Shown here one piece after another: positions 21,968 through 29,850 of a DNA stretch of 64,000 bases. The stretch comes from JACVRW01 sp963734365 (lineage in GTDB: Bacteria > Actinomycetota > Thermoleophilia > Solirubrobacterales > Thermoleophilaceae): assembly GCA_963734365.1 (NCBI GenBank), contig CAVTGV010000004.1:558001-622000 (forward strand), given 5' to 3'. Under the pieces are notes generated by a model that was not told where the DNA came from, ran no database searches, and saw only the letters and a list, made by a program, of their open reading frames with translations. Numbering within the stretch: position 1 is the first letter of the stretch; every line of letters starts with the position of its first letter. The translations under genes and the position numbers were made by a program.

Positions 21968-22566
21968 TCCCGGGCCGAAGGCTGCCGACCGGGCGTGAGA
22001 TCGCCTGGCACGAGGCGTACCACGCCGCCGCGCTGTGCCTCGCCGGGATGGTGCCGAAATGCGTGCGCAGCGACTGGCCGTCCGATCTCGAGCCGGGCTC
22101 GGTGGAGATCGACTGGGGGCCGCGCGGTTACAGGGATCCGGCCAGGGCGAAGGACGTGCTGGTCTCGGTCGTGGCCGGGGCGCTCACCGAGGGCAAGCGG
22201 GGCTGGGCTTGGGAGATCTGGCCGCCCGACCCGTTGGAGGTCGCAGAGGGCGCCCGCGGCGATGCCCTGTTCGCCCGTGAGCTGGTCCAACACTTCGAGC
22301 TCGACCGAGTGGACTGGGGCCATGTTCTCTGGAAGACCGAGCAACTCGTCCGCCGCCAGGACTTCCGCCGGCTCGTGGTGCGGATCGCGAACGAGCTCGA
22401 ACGGGTCGAAGTGCTGGACGCCGACGATCTCAGAGCCCTGATGGAGCCCGACCGAGAGGCCGCTCGCGGCATGACCGCCAGGCTGGAACTCAAGGCGGTC
22501 GAGGCGACAACGCGGGTGGCTGATGCCCAGCTCCGAGGCGCCGGTGCAGTGCAGACGACCGATTGA
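21964..22566 (+). CDS. Putative HExxH zinc-metallopeptidase-like protein
   Basis: 200 aa from GTG 21964 (GTGA overlap with the previous gene). The segment REIAWHEAYHAAALCLAG near residues 11-28 carries HEAYH, an HExxH zinc-binding helix in the setting seen in M41 (FtsH)-like peptidase domains (usual form HEAGHA). The Gly is replaced by Tyr, and the third metal ligand is not clear. There is no TM segment. It could be a cytosolic island-encoded protease or a degenerate relative. Last gene of the cassette. Confidence 0.55.
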   Translation: MIPGRRLPTGREIAWHEAYHAAALCLAGMVPKCVRSDWPSDLEPGSVEIDWGPRGYRDPARAKDVLVSVVAGALTEGKRGWAWEIWPPDPLEVAEGARGDALFARELVQHFELDRVDWGHVLWKTEQLVRRQDFRRLVVRIANELERVEVLDADDLRALMEPDREAARGMTARLELKAVEATTRVADAQLRGAGAVQTTD

Positions 22567-22573
22567 GGGACGT

Positions 22574-23140
22574 TTATTCCCGCAGCCCCACGGCTTCGAG
22601 GGCTACGCGTTGGTTCAAGAAGTCGTCCACGCGGATGACCCTGCCGTTCCTCAGCGTCATAACACCCGCGTACTTCTCGGCCAGGGGAACACCACTCGCC
22701 TGAGCACGCATCGGCATGTCAGCGAGCAGCACGAGGCGATCGCCCAGGTCGATCAGTTCCGTCGGTTCCAGGCGAACCTCGTTGCCCCAGACCTCATTCT
22801 GAGCCCATATGTAGGCGCGGTAGCCCGCCGGCCCGTGATAGCACCGATCCGCGAGCGATGCCTCGACGAACTCACGGTACGGGTAGTACTCCAAGTCCGG
22901 GTGGTAGACGATCGCGACCGCGTCCAGATCACGCCGGTTGAAGGCCTCGACCCCGAGCCGGATGCCTCTCCACAGGGCCGCCTGGCGGAGACGCGAACGA
23001 GGCGGCAGTTTGCCGATAAGACGAAAGTACGCCACGGCCAGCCGAGGGAAGCGCAGCAACAGCCGCAGATCGAGCGTTCGGCCCAACCGCTGGCTTGCCC
23101 TAACGGGCTTGCGCACCATTTCCAGGTTCTCCTGCGACAT
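22574..23140 (-). CDS. NTF2/SnoaL-like protein of the MSQEN family
   Basis: 188 aa from ATG 23140. Starts MSQENLEMVR and ends ALEAVGLRE, as do the proteins at 29851 and 30250. The core shows the SnoaL-like fold pattern: AFNRRDLDAVAIVYHPDLEY, then DLGDRLVLLADM and a strand-rich C-terminus. An insertion of about 45 residues follows the first helix (LGRTLDLRLLLRFPRLAV), making it longer than its relatives. Upstream is a leader nearly identical to that of the 30250 gene. Ligand or enzyme activity unknown. Confidence 0.75.
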   Translation of the reverse strand: MSQENLEMVRKPVRASQRLGRTLDLRLLLRFPRLAVAYFRLIGKLPPRSRLRQAALWRGIRLGVEAFNRRDLDAVAIVYHPDLEYYPYREFVEASLADRCYHGPAGYRAYIWAQNEVWGNEVRLEPTELIDLGDRLVLLADMPMRAQASGVPLAEKYAGVMTLRNGRVIRVDDFLNQRVALEAVGLRE

Positions 23141-23157
23141 CGCCAGGCGAGTATCCC
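23141..23157 (-). promoter_or_regulatory. Conserved leader of an MSQEN gene, possible leaderless-mRNA promoter
   Basis: On the minus strand GGGATACTCGCCTGGCG directly precedes ATG 23140; the same 17 nt with one change precedes ATG 30645. GATACT lies 9 nt before the ATG, the spacing expected for a -10 box of a leaderless transcript. No Shine-Dalgarno sequence is present upstream. Confidence 0.4.
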
Positions 23158-23635
23158 TCGTCCGGGGGGAGGGTCGCCAGCGAAGTCGCTGCCTTCCAAA
23201 GACCGCCCCGTGACGCGCTATGAGAAAGAGCGATTTTCCTAGCCGAAAAGCGGTTTCGTGGCGCTGGATCTGGTCACGGTGATCACGTCGGGCGAGAGCC
23301 GGGTCGGGGCATGACCCCTGTTGGCTTCCGGGCGGTTTGGGGTCTCTTGCCGCTCCGTGTTTGGTGCTGGCGACCTGGGTGGACCGCAATTGCTTTTCGT
23401 CCAACTCGATAGCCGGTTCCGTCGGCCCGGCACTCTCGCTTCTGCCTCGAAGCGGCAGCGCCGTGAGCCGGCGTCCGGGCTGTCCGGCGGGTGCCCCATG
23501 CGTCCGAAAGCGACAGCGCGCTCGGTGCACCGTGCCGAATCAATCGTTGAGCCGAGCGTTATGAGCGACGATGCTTCGGCTTCACGGGAGACCCCGCCGG
23601 GTGCCGGGCCTCCGGTCAGGCGACGAGTGCCAGGG
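23158..23635. other. Gene-free stretch containing intergenic repeat A
   Basis: About 480 bp between two minus-strand genes. Apart from repeat A (23391-23460) I see no supported gene; the open frames lack domains and ribosome sites. Confidence 0.5.
23391..23460 (+). repeat. Island intergenic repeat, copy A
   Basis: About 70 bp with core TCGTCCAACTCGATAGC, a hairpin GCCGG...CCGGC (23412-23431), and CTCTCGCTTCTGCCTC. Highly similar to copy D (26611-26677) and more distantly to copy B (24627-24697). The hairpin arms differ between A and D in a compensated way. Confidence 0.65.
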
Positions 23636-23836
23636 TCACCCGGCGACGACCTGCTTGACTTCCGCCATGTAGCGGTCGGCCGCCGCGTCGGCCTCGTCCG
23701 GGCTGCTCCCCTGCTCGCGCGCGCTCAGGTAGGCGGCGTACCAGTCCCACCAGTCGTGCGGTGGCGCGGCCTTCTCGAAGCGGTCGTGACGCTCGGCCGT
23801 CTCGTGCAACAGCTCTGCCAGCGAAGCGACGTCCAT
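23636..23836 (-). CDS. Small conserved protein (66 aa) with HDWWDWYAAYL motif
   Basis: Residues 1-66 include LAELLHETAERHDRFEKAAP and PHDWWDWYAAYLSAREQGSS, a pattern I recall as a widespread uncharacterised small protein often found next to VOC/glyoxalase genes, as here. Soluble, helical, acidic. ATG 23836 follows the VOC stop almost directly, so the two form an operon. Molecular function unknown. Confidence 0.7.
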   Translation of the reverse strand: MDVASLAELLHETAERHDRFEKAAPPHDWWDWYAAYLSAREQGSSPDEADAAADRYMAEVKQVVAG

Positions 23837-23837
23837 C

Positions 23838-24305
23838 TCAGTCCTCCCATTCCCGGCCGGGGAGCCGGGTCGTGACCTCTTGGAGCAGCCAGCCGTTGCC
23901 ATCCGGATCGCTGAACGACGCGAGCGCGAAATACGAGCGCCCTGGTACCGACTCGAGGCCCGGGGGCCGCTGCTCGAACACCTCGCTGACGTCCACGCCG
24001 CGGCTGATGAGATCGGCCCGGGCGGCGTCGATGTCCTCGACCACCAGCTCCAAACCTTGAAGGGAGCCAGGCTCGGCTGTGGTGACGCCCGTGCCGAAGT
24101 GGATCGAGCACTGCGAGCGGGGCGGCGTGAACTGCAGCGCCCGGAAGTCGTCGCCGGCAGCCAGGTCTGCGTCCAGCCGCCATCCGAGGCTCTGATAGAA
24201 GCTTTTTGCCCGCTCGACATCGGAGACAGGCAACGTCACCACCTCGAGCTTCATGTCGATCGTCCCCACTTCCGCGGTCTCCGTCGATGTCTCGGTGCTG
24301 CTCAC
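23838..24305 (-). CDS. VOC-family (glyoxalase/dioxygenase-fold) protein
   Basis: 155 aa. Two beta-alpha-beta-beta-beta modules are evident: KLEVVTLPVSDVERAKSFYQ to IHFGTG, and GLELVVEDIDAARADLISRG to FSDPDGNGWLLQEV. The latter ending is typical of VOC proteins. The start is GTG 24305 because a GGAGGT ribosome site precedes it; ATG 24254 would drop 17 residues but keep the fold. Metal ligands suggest an enzyme or a binding protein; the substrate is unknown. Confidence 0.8.
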   Translation of the reverse strand: MSSTETSTETAEVGTIDMKLEVVTLPVSDVERAKSFYQSLGWRLDADLAAGDDFRALQFTPPRSQCSIHFGTGVTTAEPGSLQGLELVVEDIDAARADLISRGVDVSEVFEQRPPGLESVPGRSYFALASFSDPDGNGWLLQEVTTRLPGREWED

Positions 24306-24784
24306 GTTTACCTCCGTCGGTCGGGCGCGCCATAACAAGGCGACGCCGGGCTCACCGACCCGCGCAGTGCGCGCCAACGGCGGCTAGAACGTCGACGCTG
24401 CGCAGTCTGGGCTGCGGGAATGAGCACGAGCCCGCCTTCCTGGTCGCCCCCTCGGTCAATCCCGACCGAGGACGCTGCCTCGGGGTGGGACCCACTCTCC
24501 TCTTCCGGGGGGGCGAAAGTCAAGGATGTGCTCGCCCCCTCCTATGGCCAGACGGGACCGGCGGACCCGCTCACTAGAGCAGCATCGGCTCCGAGTCCAA
24601 GCGAGTGACATCGGATCGCTGACTTCCGCTTTTCGTCCAAAGCGATAGTCGGCGCCGCAGTGCCGCGGGTACCGCTTCTGCCTCGTTGCGACAGCGAGCT
24701 CCGTCCCAACGGGAGTTCGCGCGCGTGTGGGTGTTAGGTCTGCATTCTCAGCGTTGTCTCATCGCGCGCGGGTAAATTCGGCGC
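24306..24784. other. Gene-free stretch containing intergenic repeat B
   Basis: 479 bp between divergent genes. It holds repeat B near its right end and probably the promoters for both flanking genes. No coding region with support was found. Confidence 0.5.
24627..24697 (+). repeat. Island intergenic repeat, copy B
   Basis: Shares CCGCTTTTCGTCCAA, CGATAG and CGCTTCTGCCTCG with copies A and D, with more divergence in the hairpin part. Confidence 0.55.
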
Positions 24785-25537
24785 GTGATCAAGCGCGCGA
24801 GGACAACAGCAATGCTGCTCGTCGCGATCCTCGTGGCCGGCGGCACCATCACGGCAATCGCGTCCACCGGGTCAAGCGCGGGAACGAACCCGGCTCCCGT
24901 TACGACGCCCTACCACCCGGCCTTTGACGCGGCGAACTTCGGCGGCCCGATCGACAACCCCTGGCTGCCGCTCAAGCCCGGGACCGTCCTTCGCTACAGG
25001 GGCGTCGGCGACGACGGCAAGACGCGCGAGCTCAACACGGTCAGGGTGACGCACAGGAAGAAGCGCATCATGGGACTCGAGGCGACGGTGGTCCTGGACC
25101 AGGTCTTCTCGGAGGGCAAGCCCGAGGAGCGCACCTTCGACTGGTACGCGCAGGACAAGGAGGGGAACGTCTGGTACCTCGGCGAGGACTCGAGCAACTT
25201 CGAGCACGGGCGCTGGGTGAAGGATGACGGGTCCTGGCAGGCCGGCGTCGGCAACGGCCAGCCCGGCATCATCATGCTCGCCCACCCGCACCGTGGCGAT
25301 GCCTACCGGCAGGAGTACTCGCCCGGGCACGCCGTGGACCAGGCCCAGGTGCTCGGCGGCGGCGGCGCCGTCAGGACGCCGTACCGCCTCTTCAAACGGA
25401 CGCTGCTCACGCTCGAGTACAGCACGATCGACAAGCAGTACGAGCTGAAGTGGCACGGCCGCGGCGTCGGCGTGATCAAGGAGCAGGCCATCACGACGAG
25501 CAAGGAGCTGTCGAAGCTGGTCGCGATCAAGCGTTGA
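24785..25537 (+). CDS. Secreted hypothetical protein
   Basis: 250 aa from GTG 24785. A signal peptide or N-terminal anchor spans about residues 8-30 (AMLLVAILVAGGTITAIAST). The mature part has PIDNPWLPLKPGTVLRYRG, which I recognise as a recurring motif of uncharacterised secreted proteins, followed by strand-rich segments with conserved Trp (DWYAQDKEGNVWYLGED). There is no catalytic motif. It stands alone inside the island. Confidence 0.6.
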   Translation: MIKRARTTAMLLVAILVAGGTITAIASTGSSAGTNPAPVTTPYHPAFDAANFGGPIDNPWLPLKPGTVLRYRGVGDDGKTRELNTVRVTHRKKRIMGLEATVVLDQVFSEGKPEERTFDWYAQDKEGNVWYLGEDSSNFEHGRWVKDDGSWQAGVGNGQPGIIMLAHPHRGDAYRQEYSPGHAVDQAQVLGGGGAVRTPYRLFKRTLLTLEYSTIDKQYELKWHGRGVGVIKEQAITTSKELSKLVAIKR

Positions 25538-25799
25538 CGCTCGCCGTGTGAGAGGTGCGGTAATGCCCCTCGCGTTCGATTGGACCGTCGGGCTACCGCT
25601 TTCGCCTGAACGCGATAGCGACGCGGCCAACTGGCGCGACTGCTGCTTCCCCATGCAGAGCAGCACTTCCGCTCCTCGTCCAACGCAGCACTGCTAGATG
25701 GTGATTGGTGGGCCCACACGCCTGGAGCATCGGCGGGCCCTTCTCGCGGCGGCCGTGCCGGTGTACGGTCGCCCTACACCCGGCCAGAAGGAGTCCCTG
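25538..25799. other. Intergenic stretch with a diverged repeat-like hairpin
   Basis: Includes GGCTACCGCTTTCG and GCGATAGCGACGCGG around 25590-25627, which pair with each other (GCTACCGC with GCGATAGC, one mismatch) and resemble pieces of repeats A, B and D. No gene seen. Confidence 0.35.
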
Positions 25800-26459
25800 A
25801 TGGACTCGCCTCGGTTCTCTCGCGAACTACTCGCCTTCCTGATCGGGGTCCCACTCGCTTGGGCCGTGCTCCTGTTGTTTCATCCGACGGGGGAGGGCGA
25901 GGCGATCACGTACGCGGACCTGAGTGCCAAGCTCACGCCGTGGCTTGTGGTCCACCTCGGGATGCTGGTCTTCATCCCGCTGATGGGTGTCGCGGTCTAT
26001 CTGCTCCTGCGCGGCGTCGAGGGTGCGGCGGCGCAGGTCAGTCGGGTCGCCCTCGTGATATTCGTGCTGGTGTACGGGGCTTGGGAGGCGCTCGTAGGGA
26101 TCGGCTCCGGGATTCTGGTCAACGAGATCAACGGGCTCCCAGAGGGCGAGCGGGCGACGGCGGCAGGTCTAGTTGAGGACTACAACGACAACGTTCTCAT
26201 CCGCGCCTTCGGCGTCTTGGGCAGCATCGGCAGCCTTGCCTTCATCACCGCGATGATCGCGGCCGGCGTGGCACTTCGCAGTCACGCTGACGCGCCCGTG
26301 TCGGTTCCTATCCTGCTTGGCCTCTCCGGGTTCCTTATCACCGCCCACCCGCCGCCCTATGGCCCGATCGGACTGGCGCTATTCATCGCCGCAGTGCTGC
26401 TCTTTGCGCGAAGCCAGTCGGCGGTCTCGGCGGGCGCCCCGCTTGCACACCCGGGTTAG
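25800..26459 (+). CDS. Six-helix membrane protein, hypothetical
   Basis: 219 aa. Six hydrophobic segments are evident, from LLAFLIGVPLAWAVLLLF through VVHLGMLVFIPLMGVAVYLL to IGLALFIAAVLLFA. The ATG at 25800 is supported by AAGGAG 5-10 nt upstream. Two short charged loops (ADLSAKLTPW, NGLPEGERATAAG) lie outside the helices. No transporter signature was recognised. Confidence 0.65.
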   Translation: MDSPRFSRELLAFLIGVPLAWAVLLLFHPTGEGEAITYADLSAKLTPWLVVHLGMLVFIPLMGVAVYLLLRGVEGAAAQVSRVALVIFVLVYGAWEALVGIGSGILVNEINGLPEGERATAAGLVEDYNDNVLIRAFGVLGSIGSLAFITAMIAAGVALRSHADAPVSVPILLGLSGFLITAHPPPYGPIGLALFIAAVLLFARSQSAVSAGAPLAHPG

Positions 26460-26741
26460 GTCAACCACCCCGGATCCTGGGTGGCGATTCACGGACGGCC
26501 ACCGGCTCTCGCGTTTGCGCGCACGCTCTAGTGACGACCGCCGGGTCGGGCGCGCCCTCGCTGCTGCTTCCTATGCGAAGCGAGAGTGAGGTCGCGCCGC
26601 TTCGGAACTACTGCTTGTCGTCCAACTCGATAGCTGGGTCTGTCGACCCAGCGCTCTCGTTCTGCCTCAAAGGAGCAACACGTTGCGGGCGCTTCGCAGG
26701 CGTGGGATGGTTCGCGTCACCCAGTCCAAAGGAGGGTGCTC
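26460..26741. other. Intergenic stretch containing repeat D
   Basis: 282 bp. Repeat D occupies 26611-26677; the remainder has no supported gene. The ribosome site of the GYD gene (AAGGAGG) is at its right end. Confidence 0.5.
26611..26677 (+). repeat. Island intergenic repeat, copy D
   Basis: Core TCGTCCAACTCGATAGC is identical to copy A, followed by a perfect 7-bp hairpin GCTGGGT-ctgtcg-ACCCAGC (26633-26652) and TTCTGCCTC. The hairpin is better paired than in copy A, with base changes on both arms. Confidence 0.65.
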
Positions 26742-27071
26742 ATGCCGAAGTACCTCATTGAGGCGACGTACACCCATGAGGGCGTTGAGGGCGTTCGGAC
26801 CAAGGGCGGATCAAGTCGGCGCGACGCGGTGGCGCATACCGCCAAGAGCCTGGGCGGAAAGCTCGACGTGTTCTACTTCGCGTTCGGCGATCACGACGCG
26901 GTCGTGATCGTGGACCTGCCCGACAACGAGGCTGCGGCTGCGGTCGCGCTGTCCGTCGACTCGGCCGGCGGCGCGACCACCAGGACGACCGTTCTGCTTA
27001 GCCCCGAGCAGGTCGACGACGCTGCGAATCGCTCGGTCGAGGCGGTCGACTACCGCCCACCGGGAACCTGA
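26742..27071 (+). CDS. GYD-domain protein
   Basis: 109 aa. The sequence PKYLIEATYTHEGVEGV, then DVFYFAFGDHDAVVIVDLPD, matches the GYD family, a small alpha/beta fold of unknown function related to ferredoxin-like dimers. ATG 26742 follows an AAGGAGG ribosome site; GTG 26736 is less likely. It is a single-gene unit ended by a strong terminator. Confidence 0.75.
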   Translation: MPKYLIEATYTHEGVEGVRTKGGSSRRDAVAHTAKSLGGKLDVFYFAFGDHDAVVIVDLPDNEAAAAVALSVDSAGGATTRTTVLLSPEQVDDAANRSVEAVDYRPPGT

Positions 27072-27499
27072 TCCATCAGGAGCGTCGCTGGGCGGCGACT
27101 TGCACAACGGCTGCGCGATGCGGTTGCGGGTGGGACCGTGGGCGCTGTCCGGCCTCCCGGTTCGGGTGCAAGAGGAGCAGCGTTGGCGGCGCTGCTCCTT
27201 TACGCCGGACACGAGCAGTCCTGCGCCGTCCCTCTCGGCCGCCGTCGCGCTATCGCTTTCCATGCAAGGCAGCAGCCGGACGTCGCCGGACGGGAGTGCT
27301 GCTTTGCGCGAAAAGCAGGACCTTCGAGTCAGTCACCGCCTCGCGCAGGCACAGCCAACCATTTCGGCTAACGACAACTCGTAGTGGTTCGAGCCCCACC
27401 CGGTACCCGTGGGCGAGCATTCGACACACCGGCTTCTGGCGAGGGCTGTTCCTGCCACGCGGGAAGGAACTGCCACTTGACCTGCGCCGGCGCCGGGAC
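27072..27499. other. Gene-free stretch after the GYD gene
   Basis: 428 bp holding the GYD terminator (27174-27201) and, near 27377-27405, a T-arm-like segment GTGGTTCGAGCCCCAC. No complete tRNA folds and no gene is supported. Confidence 0.5.
27174..27201 (+). terminator. Rho-independent-type terminator
   Basis: Perfect 9-bp stem GGAGCAGCG against CGCTGCTCC, 7-nt loop, then TTT, about 100 nt downstream of the GYD gene stop. Confidence 0.7.
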
Positions 27500-28270
27500 C
27501 TAGTGGGCTCGCGTGTGTAGCCGCACGGGGTCGCCGACCGCCATCGGGGCCAAGCGGTGGTGACGCAGCTCGCGCGGCGGCGCGCCGTGCAACACCCAGT
27601 CGCCGCTCTCGCGACGGCTTATCCGGCCGGCACGCGCGAGCTCGCCGAGCGCGGTGGTAACCGATGGCCGGTGCGCGCCGACCAGATCGGCGAGTCGCTG
27701 GTGCGGAAGTGGGAGCGGGACGACAACGCCAGCCGAGCTCACCCGGCCCCAGCGCTCGGCGAGGTGCCATAGCGTCAGCACCAGGCGGTCGTCGACACGA
27801 GGATGGTGGGCGATCGCGAGCGAGACGGCGAGCGCATGCGCCCGCCGTGTTCCACGGTTGAAGAGCTCGACGCCGAGCTGCGGCCACGGGGCGATCCGCA
27901 GCACGAGCTGCTGGTCGAGCACCGCCAGGCGGGCCGGTTCGAGCACCATCCAGCCGATCTCGGCACGGACGTGCGAGCCCTCATCGTCCCAGTGCCACGG
28001 CCGCATCACATCTCCGTGCCCGAGCAACTCGACGCACTGGCGACCGAGCACCTCGACGTCGCGCGTGATTAGTCCGTCGACTATCAGGAAGCCGCGATGA
28101 TGACGTTCGGGCTCGACGGCCTCGCCCGCGTCCCAATGTCCCGGCCACAGCTGCAGCACGCGGGCGCGAGCCTCAAGGCGGGCCCGCTCCAGCTGGTCGT
28201 CCTCCAGCAGGTCGGCGAGGTCAGGGTCAGCGTCGACGATGGAGATCGTCGACGCCGGGCCAGCTTCCAT
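27500..28270 (-). CDS. Crp/Fnr-family transcriptional regulator
   Basis: 256 aa. The N-terminal 120 residues have the cyclic-nucleotide-binding jelly-roll pattern (RGFLIVDGLITRDVEVLG, VELLGHGDVMRPW), without an obvious cNMP-binding Arg or Fe-S Cys. The C-terminal winged helix is clear: HQRLADLVGAHRPSVTTALG, then ELARAGRISRRESGDWVLHG. It probably responds to an unknown ligand. It is single and inside the island. Confidence 0.82.
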   Translation of the reverse strand: MEAGPASTISIVDADPDLADLLEDDQLERARLEARARVLQLWPGHWDAGEAVEPERHHRGFLIVDGLITRDVEVLGRQCVELLGHGDVMRPWHWDDEGSHVRAEIGWMVLEPARLAVLDQQLVLRIAPWPQLGVELFNRGTRRAHALAVSLAIAHHPRVDDRLVLTLWHLAERWGRVSSAGVVVPLPLPHQRLADLVGAHRPSVTTALGELARAGRISRRESGDWVLHGAPPRELRHHRLAPMAVGDPVRLHTRAH

Positions 28271-28387
28271 CCGGTCGGTTCTATCACGTCTTCATGGGGA
28301 CGTCCGCACGCCGACGTAGTCCCCCACGGCCACTCGCAAACCCGATTACGTGATGCCCGTCAACGCCTTACCGAAAGGGAGGACCCG

Positions 28388-28528
28388 ATGCTTTGGCTCA
28401 TTTTGGGAATCGTGCTGCTAATCATTGCCATCGCCGGGGGCACGATCGTGCACCCCATCCTGTTCGCAGTGGCGATCCTCGCGCTGGTCGTGTTCTTTGC
28501 CGGCTCGAGAAGTCGTGCGGCTCTGTAG
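28388..28528 (+). CDS. Small two-helix membrane protein (46 aa)
   Basis: Two hydrophobic stretches (LWLILGIVLLIIAIAGG and ILFAVAILALVVFFAG) with a His-Pro turn between, and a basic tail (SRSRAAL). ATG 28388 follows a GGGAGG ribosome site. Resembles the many short hydrophobic stress-type proteins of bacteria; no function assigned. Confidence 0.6.
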   Translation: MLWLILGIVLLIIAIAGGTIVHPILFAVAILALVVFFAGSRSRAAL

Positions 28529-28765
28529 CGACCCGGTGGCGCCGGGCGCCGATGGACCGCGAAGACGGTCCACCGGCGTTACGGCGTCTCCTGGCCGAGC
28601 GAGGACTGCGATGTGCAGGGTGTCGATCGCCTTCGGTCACGGTGGTGGCCGCACCGCCGGCGCCCTGGCGACCGTCACCGCAGCAAGCGCCGCCATCTCC
28701 TCGCTCAGGCGCCACAGGGTCAGAGCGGCGATTCGTGAGCTCGCTCATTACGGAGGACACCGAGC

Positions 28766-29002
28766 ATGACGCCACGCGGCAATGCCCCAGCACGGCCAAA
28801 CGAGTCCGACTTGATAGCTGGGCAAGAAGATCCGATCATCAAGCACGCGGCGTTCGGCCTGCGGGTGTGGGGGCAGCTGAAGCAGATCGAGCCTCGCGAA
28901 TCAGCCTTCCACGCTGTGGCGGAACTCAAGGCCAACGACTTGCGCGCCGTCGTCTTCTACCACCTGCTCGCTTCCCAAGAAGCATCAAAGGGACGACAAT
29001 GA
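28766..29002 (+). CDS. Small hypothetical protein (78 aa)
   Basis: Soluble, helical, with HAAFGLRVWGQLKQIEPRES and ELKANDLRAVVFYHLLASQE. ATG 28766 is preceded by a GGAGG ribosome site about 12 nt upstream. No family recognised. Codon use and helix pattern look genuine. Confidence 0.5.
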   Translation: MTPRGNAPARPNESDLIAGQEDPIIKHAAFGLRVWGQLKQIEPRESAFHAVAELKANDLRAVVFYHLLASQEASKGRQ

Positions 29003-29297
29003 CTCGACCGCTCTCGTCCACTACTCGTCGCCGAGGACGCGGGCTGCGGGGAGCGGCTTTACGGTCGTCACCCCCGCGCGCCCGCCGAACCCCACAAGCC
29101 GTGAGCGAGCGCGAATGTTCATCTGGTGTGGACGGCGCTGCGCCACCTTGGGGGGTGCGTTGGCGGCGTGGCGTCCGTCCCCCTTTAGCCAGCGATGTCG
29201 CGGGGGTCATTCCCGTGGGAGTCCTTCCCGGAAAGACCGTCCCGTGCGAGTGCGCCCGCTGAATCACAACCCCCGCAGCGGGTAATCGGCCGGGGAA

Positions 29298-29555
29298 GTG
29301 GAACTCGTCAGGCGGAGACCGAGATCGGGCGGCAAGAGCCCCCGAGCGGAGGGGCCGGCGGCCATCGCGCAGCTGCGGGCCGCACAGCGGAAGCGCGTGG
29401 CGAGGATCCGCAAGCTGAACGCCCGCTACGCAGGCCAGGTGTTCCCGAAGCGTGCGGCCGAGAGGTGGAACCGGCTCCAGCGCGAGCTCGACGAGACTGA
29501 GGAGCTCATCACAGAGCTCCGAGCCCGCTGCGAGCAGCATCATCGCGCAGCCTGA
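29298..29555 (+). CDS. Coiled-coil protein resembling a phage capsid N-terminal region
   Basis: 85 aa from GTG 29298. Residues about 23-78 form a charged coiled coil (QRKRVARIRKLNARYAGQVF, then NRLQRELDETEELITELRAR). The pattern of a helix, an Ala-Gly-x-x-F break and an RxxWNxL..ELDE helix resembles the scaffolding/delta part of HK97-type major capsid proteins. The capsid fold itself is absent, so if related it is a remnant. The same frame stays open after the stop to 29759, ending in a distinctive MDWYGGLPVPYKEPFE tail. Confidence 0.4.
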   Translation: MELVRRRPRSGGKSPRAEGPAAIAQLRAAQRKRVARIRKLNARYAGQVFPKRAAERWNRLQRELDETEELITELRARCEQHHRAA

Positions 29556-29770
29556 CGGACCGCCAGGGGCACCCCGTGGGTCCCTGGACGATTTTCTCTC
29601 TGGCAGAGCGACAGCGCGCGTCGGGTTGCTGAGGCTGCTGGCGCGGAGCTTCGCTTCATGGATTGGTACGGAGGTTTGCCGGTTCCCTATAAGGAGCCGT
29701 TTGAACGAGACGACTCCGACGCAGACCCGACGCAGAGCACCCCCGATTCCGCGCCTTGAGCGGGACGGAA

Positions 29771-29786
29771 CCAGTACGGCCCATAG
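29771..29786 (+). repeat. attR-like direct repeat
   Basis: Exact 16-nt copy of the tRNA-Val 3' end (21082-21097), not followed or preceded by the rest of a tRNA. Marks the distal boundary of the island. Confidence 0.7.
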
Positions 29787-29850
29787 GAGTACGTATTGAG
29801 GGTCGATCACGGCCCAGCTCCGAGCGCCGAGGCAGCAGCAGGAGGGACGC

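Larger units (their letters stand above)
21082..29786. mobile_element. tRNA-Val-associated genomic island, about 8.7 kb, no integrase found
   Basis: The last part of tRNA-Val plus three following bases (16 nt, 21082-21097) recurs exactly at 29771-29786. Such a 3'-tRNA duplication is the normal footprint of tyrosine-integrase insertion. Next to the tRNA sits an excisionase-like HTH gene with a four-gene overlapping cassette; the interior is gene-poor with small accessory genes and repeated intergenic hairpins; the far end has a possible capsid fragment. No integrase, relaxase or replication gene was seen, so this is a degenerate or trans-mobilised element. Confidence 0.65.

Noticed and set aside
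27377..27405. Complete tRNA gene at the T-arm-like sequence
   Set aside because: No acceptor or anticodon arm can be formed upstream and the T stem lacks a base.
28999..29262. Possible 87-aa gene starting in an ATGA overlap with the 78-aa gene stop
   Set aside because: Weak AAAGGGA ribosome site and overlap are suggestive, but the product is Arg/Pro-rich with no helix or domain pattern; not enough to call.
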